Shown: positions 10,857 through 25,165 of the stretch, one piece after another
Layout: every line of letters starts with the position of its first letter
Numbering within the stretch: position 1 is the stretch's first letter
Assembly: GCA_032622095.1 (NCBI GenBank)
Contig: CP136069.1
Span: 10,244,036-10,308,035, forward strand
DNA length: 64,000 nt
DNA from: Siphonodentalium dalli
Lineage: Eukaryota; Mollusca; Scaphopoda; Gadilida; Siphonodentaliidae
Direction: 5' to 3'
Notes under the pieces: generated by a model
What the model saw: only the letters and a program-made list of their open reading frames with translations
What the model was told of the DNA's origin: nothing
Databases searched by the model: none
Position numbers and translations under genes: made by a program

Positions 10857-13699
10857 TATTGGTTATGTTCAAATGGTGACACAGATATGAAACTGTGCAT
10901 GTTTGTGCCCCATGGGCCATTGATCATTATAAGATCGAGAAACTTAGTCTAGGAGAATACCAGGAATTCACTGGAAATTGCAATTATAGCTTATAGGGTC
11001 GTAATTCAACGTTTGCGTTTCCGATACAGTTAAAACCCAAATGTGAAATTTGAGATATACCTGGTCGTCAAAATGAACCAGGTGTCTTATTTAAGGTTAT
11101 CAACGGTTGCTAATCAAATACCACAATTGTGTACTAATCATTAATTGGTATTGCCTTAATTTAGTCAGTGTCTAATCACATGGTGCTGGTTTTGTTCAAA
11201 GTTGGGCACACGCATGTCTAAAACTATAGGCCTATATATGTGCAGCCATGTTGTGCATAGGCCACTGATCATTATAAGATCGGGAGGCTTTGCAACCGAT
11301 CCCCATAGCTCATTATTAACGGTTACTAAACACCAACTCGGAATGCAGGAAAATGCAAATATGGTTGATACCTATTTTACTCATTACGCTCTACTTTAGT
11401 AGAAATTCGAATTTACTTGATTTGCACAGCTATAGCGTGGAGATTAACTGTGGTCAGAATATTGATGGTGAATGTTGGGTTTCAGTCGCTGCACTGAAGT
11501 TGGTCAAATGTAACTGGCGTGAAAGCAAAGCCTATGCCGCTATACTAAAGATCTCAGCTGCACCGAAATGTCCGATTATCAGTAGCACAAATCCCGCGAA
11601 AACACAGATTAACTCAGTGCATGTGGGATAGACTCCGATGACAACGATTGAGTTATAATGACAACGAACAACTACCATCTATACCTGTGTATTTGTGACA
11701 CTACATCCCGTTATGATCAACGATGTGGTTTCAAAACTAGTCAGTGGACAACAAGACATACAAGTATCAAATAAAACAATGGTATAATATGTAATCACAT
11801 CGTGAACAGTCTTGTTGTGAATATTTTTATTTGATTCTGATTCAACAGGCTGCATATTATCGAAACTACAAAACTATTCGACACTTACTTTTGCCAATTA
11901 CTGTATCTTGAGGCATAACTATATCATATGTTGCAACTGGTAGATCACAGATAGTTACAGTGGGTAAAACACGAGTGTTAAACTTCATATATAGATGTGA
12001 ACGATTGCCAATAAGTGATATTACAATCAACGTTTGAGCATAACACGAAATTCTCCATAGGGTTAAGTGTTAAATTTTTATCGCAACTGTAGCCAGCAAG
12101 AATCAGCTGATCACATCCATTCTTTTTAAAACTACGTCTGTATTTCATACTTAGTATTTTTTAGGAATATCAGAACGTGCATATCATCATACTCAAAATG
12201 GCGCCATTTATCCAAAGTACTAGAATCCCCATAGGACTCAGTGTTAAATTTTGATCACAACTGTAGCCAACAAGAATGAACCGATCACATCAAAATTTTC
12301 AAAAATATATGTAATGGTCATATCTAGTAGTTTGGAGAAGTTTCAAATCGCACCTATCACCATACACCAGATGGCACCATCTATCGTTTTCTGTAAATAC
12401 GAAACGCTCTCCAAATGATGTTGACCCCGATTTAGGCCGACCCGCCAAAATTCAAGAATGGAAACAAGTCAATCCTGAAAACACACCTACTAGGCATACA
12501 TAATCCGTTTTCAGATCGCTTTTAACAAACCAAAAATTCAAAATGACATAAGGAATCCGACTAAATGAAGATTTAGAACGTAATTATGACAAACTTTGAC
12601 ATGACATGCTTTTTGAATATATCATGGTGAAGTTGTGTACCATAGCGGGGTTAATACTTGCCTGACCAGTTATTGGGACCAGTTACAACCAAATCAATAA
12701 GTGTGTGGGAGCGGATCACTGTAGGCCACGTGATGCAGTATGACACATGTTAGTTTTGTGATACCCATAACATATGAGCAGAGGGATGCTCGTATTCCGG
12801 TTCCACAGTAGAGGCACCCCTGTCTTGGATTCCAGTAGTGGAACATCACTAATGGTATCCAAAGCAGTCTACATTGCGGCAGTTTACAAATGTCATAATA
12901 AGAGTAACAAAAGCATAGACTATAACAGTCTAGATTACCTTGGATTAACCGCCCTTTATCACATTCTCGTGTAAAACCAACTAATAACGTAAACGCTCTC
13001 TATTCATGACGTGGCATATTCGCCGAAAACGAATCAACAAAGTGTCATAACTCATGTTAAAATTGGTCCAAATCCGAACTGAACCCGTTCACTAGACCAG
13101 TAAATTTCCAGACCAAAATCCAGCCGATTCAGTTAAACCCAACAAACCCCTTACACGGAGACGAACAATGGAGGGAATCCCAACGAAAATGTGGCCATAG
13201 CTATTTATAGTGGAAGTTGGCCGGCGGTCCCCGAATATGGACCCGACCTGTCAATAAGTGTGTGAGCGTCATGTGACTTGGAAAAAAAGTTGGAATAAAA
13301 TCGTACTATCAATTTCATATGTCTCTCAGTATTTCTGCCAGTCGATATTCAAGTCATTAATCAGGTGACACATTGACCAGAAGTCCACATTAAACATAAA
13401 CCCATTTTGAATGACAAAATGTGACATCCGCGCATGTCAACAGTATAAATTTTAACAAAATATTTGCAGATATCATCTTGCCCTCTGAGCCGTTTACACC
13501 AGTTACTGGTTACCCAAACCATTTCATTGTGTACATGATGGTCGGCCACCCATCAACAATCAAGCAATCACTGACATATGATTACAGTTCATTAATACGT
13601 CACATAGAGTACATTGGCCAACCAATTTGAACACCGAATACGCACATGGACCATTCGAATTGTGATTATTAATTTATTTCAAAGCTGGCAAAAGGATGG
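10857..13699. other. Intron 1 sequence; diverged repeats, no exon recognised
   Basis: A ~90-bp block is repeated: 10852-10935 and 11176-11285 share GGTTxTGTTCAAA and CACTGATCATTATAAGATCG-like text. Two related blocks at about 12050-12130 and 12225-12300 share GTGTTAAATTTTxATC and ACAACTGTAGCC. At 12400-12570 lies an inverted, diverged relative of 6125-6275. I see no splice-flanked open frame with a known domain. Confidence 0.45.
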
Positions 13700-13770
13700 G
13701 AGGCAGATACATATGGGAGACAGGTACCTATGAGAGACAGGTACCTATGGGAGACAGGTACCTATGGAAC
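13700..13770. repeat. 17-bp minisatellite, about 4 units
   Basis: GACAGGTACCTATGGGA repeats in tandem with a 17-bp period and one or two substitutions per unit. The array is small and has no coding content. Confidence 0.75.
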
Positions 13771-14100
13771 TGTTTGGTATGATCTTGCTTCCGATCATGG
13801 ATGCTACTACCATTCCACTGTTTTTGGGTTATAATAATATGTTGGACTGTGTTAAATAGTAATTGCTGGATAGAACCAGGCTGATATAGCGTTGTTCATA
13901 TCATTCTGATATATTTGCTAATGTGTGGGTGGTCCCCAAAAAGTTCACCACGGAAAATAATAATATTGCACGTTAATGGTCAGGGAGAGTATTGTTTTTC
14001 GACCCTGTGTCTGCAAATTTGTTCAAGAACACCCTCTTATACGACTTCTTATAAGCACCGATACCTGATTGTAGTGGAAATACCAGTCCCTATACACCTG
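13771..14100. other. Intron 1 spacer, nothing recognised
   Basis: I see no repeat, RNA gene or exon in this 330-bp stretch. Confidence 0.4.
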
Positions 14101-15338
14101 GGCCCTGTTTCATGAAGCAAGGTCATAAGATTATCTTAAGATGGACATAATCTAAGATCTTAGGTGGATCTTATGATGTAACTTTTCCGTGTCAAGAACG
14201 CGTTTCACAAAACAAGATTAAGTACTAGTCCTACTTAAGCAGTAAGTTAAGTTCCCTCTCATTTAGACTGGTTATCGACAATTTTCTACAGTCCGGGACA
14301 AAAAAATGTGGGCTTGTGCAATCTGTATGTACGGCATTGAGAGGTTATCGAGAAAGAGCCGAGTCCGAGACAGGGATGCTGGATAGCGGCTGGGGTCTTA
14401 AAATGACGAGCTTTGCGTTTACTGGTGAGTGGCTGTGTCAGACAATATGATTATATGGAAAGATTCATGACTGCGACCATACATTCACGCCGAGTTAATC
14501 CAATGAGAGCAATGATCAGGCGGCGATTGTTTTTAGGTGAGCCGACATAGCACGTGTATTATCGACCATCGCTCTCTACGTGTAGCAATAATCAAAATAA
14601 ATCCGCGATGTCATCAGGACACACATATATCATTTTTCGATTCAAAGGAAAATTTAAAATATTTGTTAGAGTAACTTTTTTTATTATTTTTATGCAGATG
14701 TATATCTATCGGTTGTCATACCATGGATATATATAACTACGTTTTCATTAGCACACTCGCATTAAGGGGTGTTATCGTTACGGGTGTGTATATACTATAT
14801 ACAGTATGCCGTACAATGGTCATCCCACCCCTGCAAAAAATACATGACAAAAATTTGGACAGCCTTGAAAATCACGACATGGGCGTGGGCATTTAATGTC
14901 CAAAAAGGACCACGTGATAATGTTCCAACCATTTCGAATAGGATAATATTATCACTAGACGCATTGTTTCCGAGATGTCAGCAACGAAAAGAAATCCTAT
15001 TGTTTTCCAGTCATCAACTGGAGGCACTGAAGCTGTCCATGCAAATAAAGATGTTTTGTTTTCTAAATTCAAAAGCACAGTTACATATTCGTCGTAGATC
15101 TCTCCGTAATTGCAAAATAACATAGGGCGCCATATTTGTGATCGATATGCCACTTATCACGTGGGTCTTAACTTTAAGATTATCTTAAGACACCTCACAC
15201 CAGTCTTAAAGTTAAGACCAAAGTTAAGACCATCTTAAGTTAAGAACTTGTTCGTGAAACGCACTTATGACTGAAGTTTGAATTTATGACCATTTTAAGT
15301 CCCAACTATGTCATAAGTTGCTTTCATGAAACAGGGCC
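14101..15338. mobile_element. Non-autonomous DNA transposon with GGCCCTGTTTCATGAA termini
   Basis: The left end GGCCCTGTTTCATGAAGCAA (14101) is matched by the inverted right end CTTTCATGAAACAGGGCC (15321-15338). Subterminal regions on both sides are rich in TCTTAAGA and GTCTTAACTTTAAG blocks in inverted arrangement (14120-14250 and 15165-15310). Elements with GGCCCTGTTTCA ends are widespread cut-and-paste elements of invertebrates and fish. No transposase frame was found in the 1238 bp, and no target-site duplication is clear. The 118-codon open frame at 14769 looks incidental. Confidence 0.75.
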
Positions 15339-15420
15339 AGGCTCATATTCCGCTTGTCACATCTTATTTCCCATAGATTTGTACATTTGTTCGCCAAAAT
15401 TTTCGGGTGAATCGGTGATA

Positions 15421-16031
15421 ACATATAGGTGGTTGTGACATGCGCCTGATATAATAAGTGCTAGGTGTCCAAGGATGTCTGATACAATTAGTCCGATACA
15501 TACCGCGCCTGTGTTGCATCAAGACCTAAATCTAATGAAGATCGAATGATGGCAATATCTTACGGGTTCGTATAATCCATGATATTTCAAATTTTGTGGA
15601 AATTAGAGGAATTTTATTTTGAGAATCAGACGTTAATTCAATAAATTTGATTCGTCGGAGAATCATAATATTGGTAGGATAATCTGATAAATGAGTATAC
15701 AGTGTGTACTTGTTAACACGCACACAGTGTCCGTATCTTTTTGTAGGCCTTGGACAAGAAGTTCTTGCACATCTTGGAAAGAAGGTTGCTCAATAGACTA
15801 GTCGTGCTCTTGCATGGGTTAACATAACATAAGGTTTCGGCGGGTGGGTGTGTCTGAACCCCTATGTTTGTTTACCTTTTATTTGTTTACCTTTTATTAA
15901 TGATATATTATCTCATTAAATAACACAAATTGAAATAGTTGTGTGGGTATAAAATAATACAAATGAACTGAAGACCCCTGTCCGGAAACGCTTCTATCAA
16001 TCTATAATGATTTTATTTCGAATATTTTATT
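15421..16031 (+). repeat. Left 612-bp direct repeat (R) flanking the compound block
   Basis: The segment beginning ACATATAGGTGGTTGTGACA and ending TTTCGAATATTTTATT recurs almost base for base at 29756-30367 in the same orientation, differing by a few substitutions and a 2-bp indel. It lacks TG..CA ends and an obvious primer-binding site next to it, so I do not call it an LTR. It directly abuts the start of element copy A. Confidence 0.88.
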
Positions 16032-16810
16032 TTTTATATAAAATTGGATAAATACCAACATCCCATCCGATCTATGGACGGGACATTCTATGTAGCACTC
16101 TACACTGCCTTTTAGTGTTTCGACCTATTTTGTCAACCAATTTAGAAATTGGTGAACCCGCAAGGTCTCATCAGGAGAGAGCGGAATTAAGATTCCTCAA
16201 AGTAACTGAGGGATCAACACATATAGGTATGTGTGGATGGTAGATACAGACTGTCTCAAGAGAGCTGAATTGAGCGATGGCCTTCAAGGCTTCGCATGTT
16301 GTTCATAGTAACATGCCTATTATAATAGGCGTGAGTTATTGTGTCATTCGTTGTGAAATAGCAATAAGTCGGAAGCAACATTATGTGCATGTTATCACAG
16401 ACCCGAAGTTGTGTGGTCTGCACTTACTGGTAATATCGCTGGTCAATATAACACGTGCTCTGGTCAGCCCACCGTTCTTTGTGTAATACGGCAGTATAGC
16501 ACACACGTAATTTCATTGGTTCGTTAAGTGTGATTGACATAGCCACTGTGTAATAGCGTGGTAGCATTCCGTTCACATGTGCGCCAGATTAGTCCTGTCA
16601 AGTATCAGATCAAGGCAGTTCGCAATTTCCTTTTGATCAATTAGACCAGATTGTTGTAATCTCTTGCAAGTGTTGTAAGAGATATCTGTATTGAGTAATC
16701 TGCGTTTCAACAGGCTGTGTGTCGTTAAAAGCCAATATTTCAAGGGTTCTGGCAGTCACATATCGTAAAGTACAGGAATTAAATAGTTAGTCCCTTAGCG
16801 GGTGTTTGAT

Positions 16811-18620
16811 TCCCATGTAGGGGAGTTTTTAATGTAAGGATGGATAACTGCGAACATCACGTCCGATCTTTGAACGATACAGTCCATGTGTTTCCATTTT
16901 CAATGAGTAAATTATTCACTGCGCGTGTGTGCATATAGTTAGGACATTATTCGTATCTCACGTGAGTGAATTTTTAAAAACAATGTTCGAGTTGTTTTCA
17001 TGTCTTATATAATGATGCACCAGTATGGTATTGTGTGCAAAATTATATCATTTATCAGTGGCATTGAGCAGGTGCTTCTTGGTTAAATTAGCACGTCGGT
17101 CATTGAGTGTCAATGTATGCAGGGCTGCCGATAATTCTTTCGGGTTATAGCCTGTTTTTTTTTTATAGCTTTTGTTGAAACACGGAACAACGGTTCATAA
17201 ATTCCGTGTCAGTAAATGAGTTACGTGGGTATCGAGTGATTAAATACTTAAGTAGTACACATTCGGTAAGAATGAGAGTCAGTATATATACACGTTTCCT
17301 ATTGGAAAAGAGTTGCATACTTAGATATTATACATCTAATATGTAGGCAGGCATCCGAATTCAGGGATGTCATGGTGTCATACCGTGTAGAAAGCATGAT
17401 TAAATAGTTAAGTGGTTCCCATGTAGGGGAGTTTTTAATGTAAGGATGGATAACTACGAACATCACGTCCGATCTTTGAACGAGACTTTCCATGTGTTTC
17501 CATTTTCAATGAGTAAATTATTCACTGCGCGTGTGTGCATATAGTTAGGACATTATTCGTATCTCACATGAGTGAATTTTTTAAAACAATGTTCGAGTTG
17601 TTTTGTAACATGTCTTATATAATGATGCACCAGTATGGTATTGTGTGCAAAATTATATGATTTATCAGTGGCATTGAGCAGGTGCTTCTTTGTTAAATTA
17701 GCACGTCGGTCATTGAGTGTCAATGTCTGCAGGGCCGCCGATAATTCTTTCGGGTTATAGCCTGTTTATCAGCTTTTGTTGAAACCCGGAACAACGGTTC
17801 ATAAATTCCGTTTCAGTAAATGAGTTACGTGAGTATCGAGTGATTAAATACTTAAGTAGTACACATTCGGTAATAATGAGAGTCAGTATATATACACGTT
17901 TCCTATTGGAAAAGAGTTGCATACTTAGATATTATACATCTAATATGTAGGCAAGCATCCGAATTCAGGGATGTCATGGTATAATACCGTATAGAAAGCA
18001 TGATTAAATAGTTAAGTGGTCCCCATCTAGGGGAGTTTTTAATGTAAGGATGGATAGCTACGAACATCACGTCCTATCTTTGAATGAGACTTTCCATGCG
18101 TTTACATTTTCAATGAGTAAATTATTCACTGCGCGTTTGTGCATATTGTTAGGACATTGTTCGTATCACACATGAGTGATTTTGTTTAAAACAATGTTCG
18201 AGTTGTTTTGTAAACGTCTTATATTATGATGCACCAGTATGGTATTGTGTGCAAAATTATATGATTTATCAGTGGCATTGAGCAGGTGCTTCTTGGTTAA
18301 ATTAGCACGTCGGTCATTGAGTGTCAATGTCTGCAGGGCCGCCGATAATTCTTTCGGGTTATAGCCTGTTTTTAAGCTTTTGTTGAAACTCGGAACAACG
18401 GTTCATAAATTCCGTTTCAGTAAATGAGTTACGTGGGTATCGAGTGATTCAATACTTAACTAGTACACATTCGGTAAGAATGAGTGTCAGTATATATACA
18501 CGTTTCCTATTGGAAAAGAGTTGCATACTTAGATATCATACATCTAATATGTGGACAGGCATCCATGTTCAGGGATGTCATGGTGTCATACCGTGTAGAA
18601 AGCATGTTTAAATAGTTAAG
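16811..18620 (+). repeat. Three ~605-bp tandem units inside copy A
   Basis: The start block GGGGAGTTTTTAATGTAAGG lies at about 16820, 17426 and 18030, giving periods of 606 and 604 bp. Each unit contains GTTATAGCCTGTTT, ACGTCGGTCATTGAGTGTCA and, at its end, one unit of the 160-bp satellite found at 19725-20990. Inverted copy C holds only two such units. Confidence 0.88.
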
Positions 18621-19724
18621 TGGTTCACATTAGGTAAGAATGAGATTTTTATATAAAATTGGATGAATACCACTTTAATGAGTATTCTGAGCCCGGAATT
18701 TATAGATTCCATCGTGCTGCTTATATTATTAGAGCAGTCGGTCGTGTCACGCCCAAGTTTTGCACTTTGAGTCAAATGAGTTAGTAATGTGACAGTCATA
18801 GTTTAAACCAGCATAGTTTATGCCTATTTGTTGCATTTTAGATGCAGATTTCTTCTGTATTTGCATATTATATGCAACCTAGAATGGCTTGACCTGTCTT
18901 TAAAACAGCGCTTACTAGGGCCGACACGTTGAGTGTGAAGTATATAAGTTTTCCTATATGCTATATACCCAGAACACATGTGGTCTGGAAGGAATTGGTT
19001 TAGTCTAGTTCAAACTGTTCCATGATAGAATCCGCATGTGGTGGACATTGTGCCCTGTGTAACGTTAATGATGGGAAATTGATATCCCCTCTATTGGAGT
19101 TGGTGATTAATGACGTGTCGATGTTTTGACACACCAATCATATACATTTCCAGATAAATTTGTGTATAGTACGCCATATTTGATGGCATCTGGTATTACA
19201 TGTATATGTTAATTCCAAAATAGCGTGTAAGAGCATAGAACACACCACTCTCCATGGATATATGGTTTGAGATAATGGTGCATTCCAGTTGGCTCGCATG
19301 TGTATATAATAATCAAGCAAGACATAGCATAATATCAAATAATATTAGTGGGCTCTATATGTGTCTTACAGATAAGTTGAGCGTGTTACCCAATGAATTT
19401 CCCAAATAAATGGATGAATTCAATTTGAATATCAGTGGGCCCTCGTTTAAATACAAAGCACACGCATTGCTAGTTGGATATGTTTGCCATTTTGATAGCT
19501 AGAGTAGACCAATTTTAGCAGGTCACTTGAGTTTGTGATTTTTCAGGTTTGTGGATGAAGAGTTTATACTTCGAGACAATAATGTCTCAGTACATTAACA
19601 TGTACAATTGGTTTTAACAATATTTATCGTGTGTAATCATGGGAAGATTTCAATCTTCTAATTGCTATGAATTTATTCATTTAGTTTATCTTTTGTGTAT
19701 ATACAATGCACACTTCTTGCTAGT

Positions 19725-20990
19725 TCGAAATGTAGGCAGGCATCCATATTCCGGGATGTCATTGTGTCCTATCGTGTAGAAAGCATGATTAAGTAGTTAA
19801 GTGGTACACATTCAGTTTGAATGAGAATCAGTATATATACACGTTTCCTATAGGAAAACAGTTGCATACTTAGATATTATACATCTAATATGAAGGCAAG
19901 AATCCAAATTAAGGGATGTCATGGTGTCACACCGTGTAGAAAGCATGATTAAATAGTAGAGTAGAACACATTCGGTTGGAATGTAAGTCAGTATATATAC
20001 ACGTTTCCTATTGGAAACACTTGCATACTTAGATAGTATACATATATTATGTATATAGGCAAGCATCCACGTTCATTGATGTCATGGTGTAATATCGTGT
20101 ATAGAGCACGATTAAATAGTTAAGTAGTACACATTCTGTTTGAATGAGAGTAAATATATATACACGTATCATGTAGGAAAACAGTTGCATATCTATATAG
20201 TATGCACATAATATGTAGACAGGCATCCTAGTTCAGGGATGTCCTGGTCACATAGCGTGTAGAAAACATGATTATATAGTTAAGTAGTACACATTCAGTT
20301 AGAATGTGAGTAAGTATATATACACGTTTCCTATTTGCATACTTAGATATTATGCATCTGATATGTTGGCAGGCATCCATGTTCATGGATGTCATGGTGT
20401 CATACCGTCATAGAAAGCATGATTAAATAGTTAAGTAGTACACATTCGTTAAGAATGAGAGTCATTATATATACACGTTTCCTATTGGAAAACAGTTGCA
20501 TATTTAGATATTACGCATCTGATATGTAGACAGGCCTCCATGTTCAGGGGTGTCATGGTGTCATATCGTGTAGAAAGCATGATTAAATGGTTAAGTAGTA
20601 CACATTCGTTAAGAATGAGAGTCATTATATATACACGTTTCCTATTGGAAAACAGTTGCATATTTAGATGTTACGCATCTGATATGTAGACAGGCCTCCA
20701 TGTTCAGGGGTGTCATGGTGTCATATTGTGTAGAAAGAATGATTCAATAGTTGAGTGGAACGCATTCGGTTAGAATGGAAGTCAGTATATATATACGTTT
20801 CCTTATTGGAAAACAGTTGTATATTTAGATAATATATTATACTATAATATAATACAATATATAGGCAAGAATCCACATTCAGGGATTGCCATGGTGTCAT
20901 ACCGTGTAGTAGGCATGATTAAATGGTTAAGTAATACACATTCAGTAAGAATGGGTGTCAGTATAGGCACCCTATCTTCGAATGTGTATA
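19725..20990 (+). repeat. 160-bp satellite tail of copy A, about 8 units
   Basis: GGCAGGCATCC-type blocks recur near 19735, 19894, 20056, 20218, 20369, 20529, 20689 and 20864 (periods 151-175). Each is followed by GGGATGTCATGGTGTCATA, GATTAAATAGTTAAGTAG, TATATATACACGTTTCCTAT and GGAAAACAGTTGCATA. Variation between units is modest. Confidence 0.88.
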
Positions 20991-21092
20991 GGCAGGCAGT
21001 GTGCAATGGTGCTACACAGAACGCCGCCACAGTCAGACTAGAGATGGATCACCCCACCGGAATGGGAGATACACAGGTTATACCCACAAGAG

Positions 21093-24000
21093 CATCAGTT
21101 TTTATATAAAATTAGATAAATACCAACATCCCATCCGATCTATGGACGGGACATTCTATGTAGCACTCTACACTGCCTTTTAGTGTTTCGACCTATTTTG
21201 TCAACCAATTTAGAAATTGGTGAACCCGCAAGGTCTCATCAGGAGAGAGCGGAATTAAGATTCCTCAAAGTAACTGAGGGATCAACACATATAGGTATGT
21301 GTGGATGGTAGATACAGACTGTCTCAAGACAGCTGAATTGAGCGATGGCCTTCAAGGCTTCGCATGTTGTTCATAGTAACATGCCTATTATAATAGGCGT
21401 GAGTTATTGTGTCATTCGTTGTGAAATAGCAATAAGTCGGAAGCAACATTATGTGCATGTTATCACAGACCCGAAGTTGTGTGGTCTGCACTTACTAGTA
21501 ATATCGCTGGTCAATATAACACGTGCTCTGGTCAGCCCACCGTTCTTTGTGTAATACGGCAGTATAGCAAACACGTAATTTCATTGGTTCGTTAAGTGTG
21601 ATTGACATAGCCACTGTGTAATAGCGTGGTAGCAGTCCGTTCACATGTGCGCCAGATTAGTCCTGTCAAGTATCAGATCAAGGCAGTTCGCAATTTCCTT
21701 TTGATCAATTAGACCAGATTGTGTAATCTCTTGCAAGTGTTGTAAGAGATATCTGTATTGAGTAATCTGCGTTTCAACAGGCTGTGTGTCGTTAAAAGCC
21801 AATATTTCAAGGGTTCTGGCAGTCACATATCGTAAAGTACAGGAATTAAATAGTTAGTCCCTTAGCGGGTGTTTGATTCCCATGTAGGGGAGTTTTTAAT
21901 GTAAGGATGGATAACTGCGAACATCACGTCCGATCTTTGAACGATACTGTCCATGTGTTTCCATTTTCAATGAGTAAATTATTCACTGCGCGTGTGTGCA
22001 TATAGTTAGGACATTATTCGTATCTCACATGAGTGAATTTTTAAAAACAATGTTCGAGTTGTTTTCATGTCTTATATAATGATGCACCAGTATGGTATTG
22101 TGTGCAAAATTATATCATTTATCAGTGGCATTGAGCAGGTGCTTCTTGGTTAAATTAGCACGTCGGTCATTGAGTGTCAATGTTTGCAGGGCTGCCGATA
22201 ATTCTTTCGGGTTATAGCCTGTTTTGTTTTATAGCTTTTGTTGAAACCCGGAACAACGGTTCATAAATTCCGTGTCAGTAAATGAGTTACGTGGGTATCG
22301 AGTGATTAAATACTTAAGTAGTACACATTCGGTAAGAATGAGAGTCAGTATATATACACGTTTCCTATTGGAAAAGAGTTGCATACTTAGATATTATACA
22401 TCTAATATGTAGGCAGGCATCCGAATTCAGGGATGTCATGGTGTCATACCGTGTAGAAAGCATGATTAAATAGTTAAGTGGTTCCCATGTAGGGGTGTTT
22501 TTAATGTAAGGATGGATAACTACGAACATCACGTCCGATCTTTGAACGAGACTTTCCATGTGTTTCCATTTTCAATGAGTAAATTATTCACTGCGCGTGT
22601 GTGCATATAGTTAGGACATTATTCGTATCTCACATGAGTGAATGTTTTAAAACAATGTTCGAGTTGTTTTGTAACATGTCTTATATAATGATGCACCAGT
22701 ATGGTATTGTGTGCAAAATTATATGATTTATCAGTGGCATTGAGCAGGTGCTTCTTTGTTAAATTAGCACGTCGGTCATTGAGTGTCAATGTCTGCAGGG
22801 CCGCCGATAATTCTTTCGGGTTATAGCCTGTTTATCAGCTTTTGTTGAAACCCGGAACAACGGTTCATAAATTCCGTTTCAGTAAATGAGTTACGTGAGT
22901 ATCGAGTGATTAAATACTTAAGTAGTACACATTCGGTAATAATGAGAGTCAGTATATATACACGTTTCCTATTGGAAAAGAGTTGCATACTTAGATATTA
23001 TACATCTAATATGTAGGCAAGCATCCGAATTCAGGGATGTCATGGTATAATACCGTATAGAAAGCATGATTAAATAGTTAAGTGGTCCCCATCTAGGGGA
23101 GTTTTTAATGTAAGGATGGATAGCTACGAACATCACGTCCTATCTTTGAATGAGACTTTCCATGCGTTTACATTTTCAATGAGTAAATTATTCACTATAG
23201 GTTTGTGCATATTGTTAGGACATTGTTCGTATCACACATGGGTGATTTTGTTTAAAACAATGTTCGAGTTGTTTTGTAACATGTCTTATATTATGATGCA
23301 CCAGTATGGTATTGTGTGCAAAATTATATGATTTATCAGTGGCATTGAGCAGGTGCTTCTTGGTTAAATTAGCACGTCGGTCATTGAGTGTCAATGTCTG
23401 CAGGGCTGCCGATAATTCTTTCGGGTTATAGCCTGTTTTTAAGCTTTTGTTGAAACCCGGAACAACGGTTCATAAATTCCGTTTCAGTAAATGAGTTACG
23501 TGGGTATCGAGTGATTCAATACTTAACTAGTACACATTCGGTAAGAATGAGTGTCAGTATATATACACGTTTCCTATTGGAAAAGAGTTGCATACTTAGA
23601 TATCATACATCTAATATGTGGACAGGCATCCATGTTCAGGGATGTCATGGTGTCATACCGTGTAGAAAGCATGTTTAAATAGTTAAGTGGTTCACATTAG
23701 GTAAGAATGAGATTTTTATATAAAATTGGATGAATACCACTTTAATGAGTATTCTGAGCCCGGAATTTATAGATTCCATCGTGCTGCTTATATTATTAGA
23801 GCAGTCGGTCGTGTCACGCCCAAGTTTTGCACTTTGAGTCAAATGAGTTAGTAATGTGACAGTCATAGTTTAAACCAGCATAGTTTATGCCTATTTGTTG
23901 CATTTTAGATGCAGATTTCTTCTGTATTTGCATATTATATGCAACCTAGAATGGCTTGACCTGTCTTTAAAACAGCGCTTACTAGGGTCGACACGTTGAG

Positions 24001-25165
24001 TGTGAAGTATATAAGTTTTCCTATATGCTATATACCCAGAACACATGTGGTCTGGAAGGAATTGGTTTAGTCTAGTTCAAACTGTTCCATGATAGAATCC
24101 GCATGTGGTGGACATTGTGCCCTGTGTAACTTTAATGATGGGAAATTGATATCCCCTCTATTGGAGTTGGTTATTAATGACGTGTCGATGTTTTGACACA
24201 CCAATCATATACATTTCCAGATAAATTTGTGTATAGTACGCCATATTTGATGGCATCTGGTATTACATGTATATGTTAATTCCAAAATAGCGTGTAAGAG
24301 CATAGAACACACCGCTCTCCATGGATATATGGTTTGAGATAATGGTGCATTCCAGTTGGCTCGCATGTGTATATAATAATCAAGCAAGACAGAGCATAAT
24401 ATCAAATAATATTAGTGGACTATATATGTGTCTTACAGATAAGTTGAGCGTGTTACCCAATGAATTTCCCAAATAAATGGATGAATTCAATTTGAATATC
24501 AGTGGGCCCTCGTTTAAATACAAAGCACACGCATTGCTAGTTGGATATGTTTGCCATTTTGATAGCTAGAGTAGACCAATTTTAGCAGGTCACTTGAGTT
24601 TGTAATTTTTCAGGTTTGTGGATGAAGAGTTTATACTTCGAGACAATAATGTCTCAGTACATTAACATGTACAATTGGTTTTAACAATATTTATCGTGTG
24701 TAATCATGGGAAGATTTCAATCTTCTAATTGCTATGAATTTATTCATTTAGTTTATCTTTTGTGTATATACAATGCACACTTCTTGCTAGTTCGAAATGT
24801 AGGCAGGCATCCATATTCCGGGATGTCATTGTGTCCTATCGTGTAGAAAGCATGATTAAGTAGTTAAGTGGTACACATTCAGTTTGAATGAGAATCAGTA
24901 TATATACACGTTTCCTATAGGAAAACAGTTGCATACTTAGATATTATACATCTAATATGAAGGCAAGCATCCAAATTAAGGGATGTCATGGTGTCACACC
25001 GTGTATAAAGCATGATTAAATAGTAGAGTAGAACACATTCGGTTGGAATGTAAGTCAGTATATATACACGTTTCCTATTGGAAACACTTGCATACTTAGA
25101 TAGTATACATATATTATGTATATAGGCAGGCATCCACGTTCATTGATGTCATGGTGTAATATCGT
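21093..25165 (+). mobile_element. Copy B of the ~5-kb element, tail-truncated
   Basis: Copy B repeats copy A at a steady offset of about 5067 bp and looks nearly identical by eye: the 69-codon frame is at 16277 and 21345, the next block at 18608 and 23675, and the satellite start at 19848 and 24915. It follows copy A head-to-tail. It stops within the second or third satellite unit, at the text GTAATATCGT near 25165, and so lacks the last ~930 bp present in A. Confidence 0.88.

Larger units (their letters stand above)
16032..21092 (+). mobile_element. ~5.06-kb non-coding repeat element, copy A (full length)
   Basis: Copy A begins TTTTATATAAAATTGGATAA and ends with a block carrying ACCCACAAGAGCATCAG, immediately before copy B starts. 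In order it holds a unique head (16032-16810), three ~605-bp tandem units (16811-18620), a middle stretch with an internal copy of the start motif at about 18645, and a tail of 160-bp satellite units (19725-20990). The 69-codon open frame at 16277 is present in all three copies but has no family resemblance. I see no reverse transcriptase, integrase, transposase or tyrosine recombinase, so the class of element is unknown. Confidence 0.8.
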
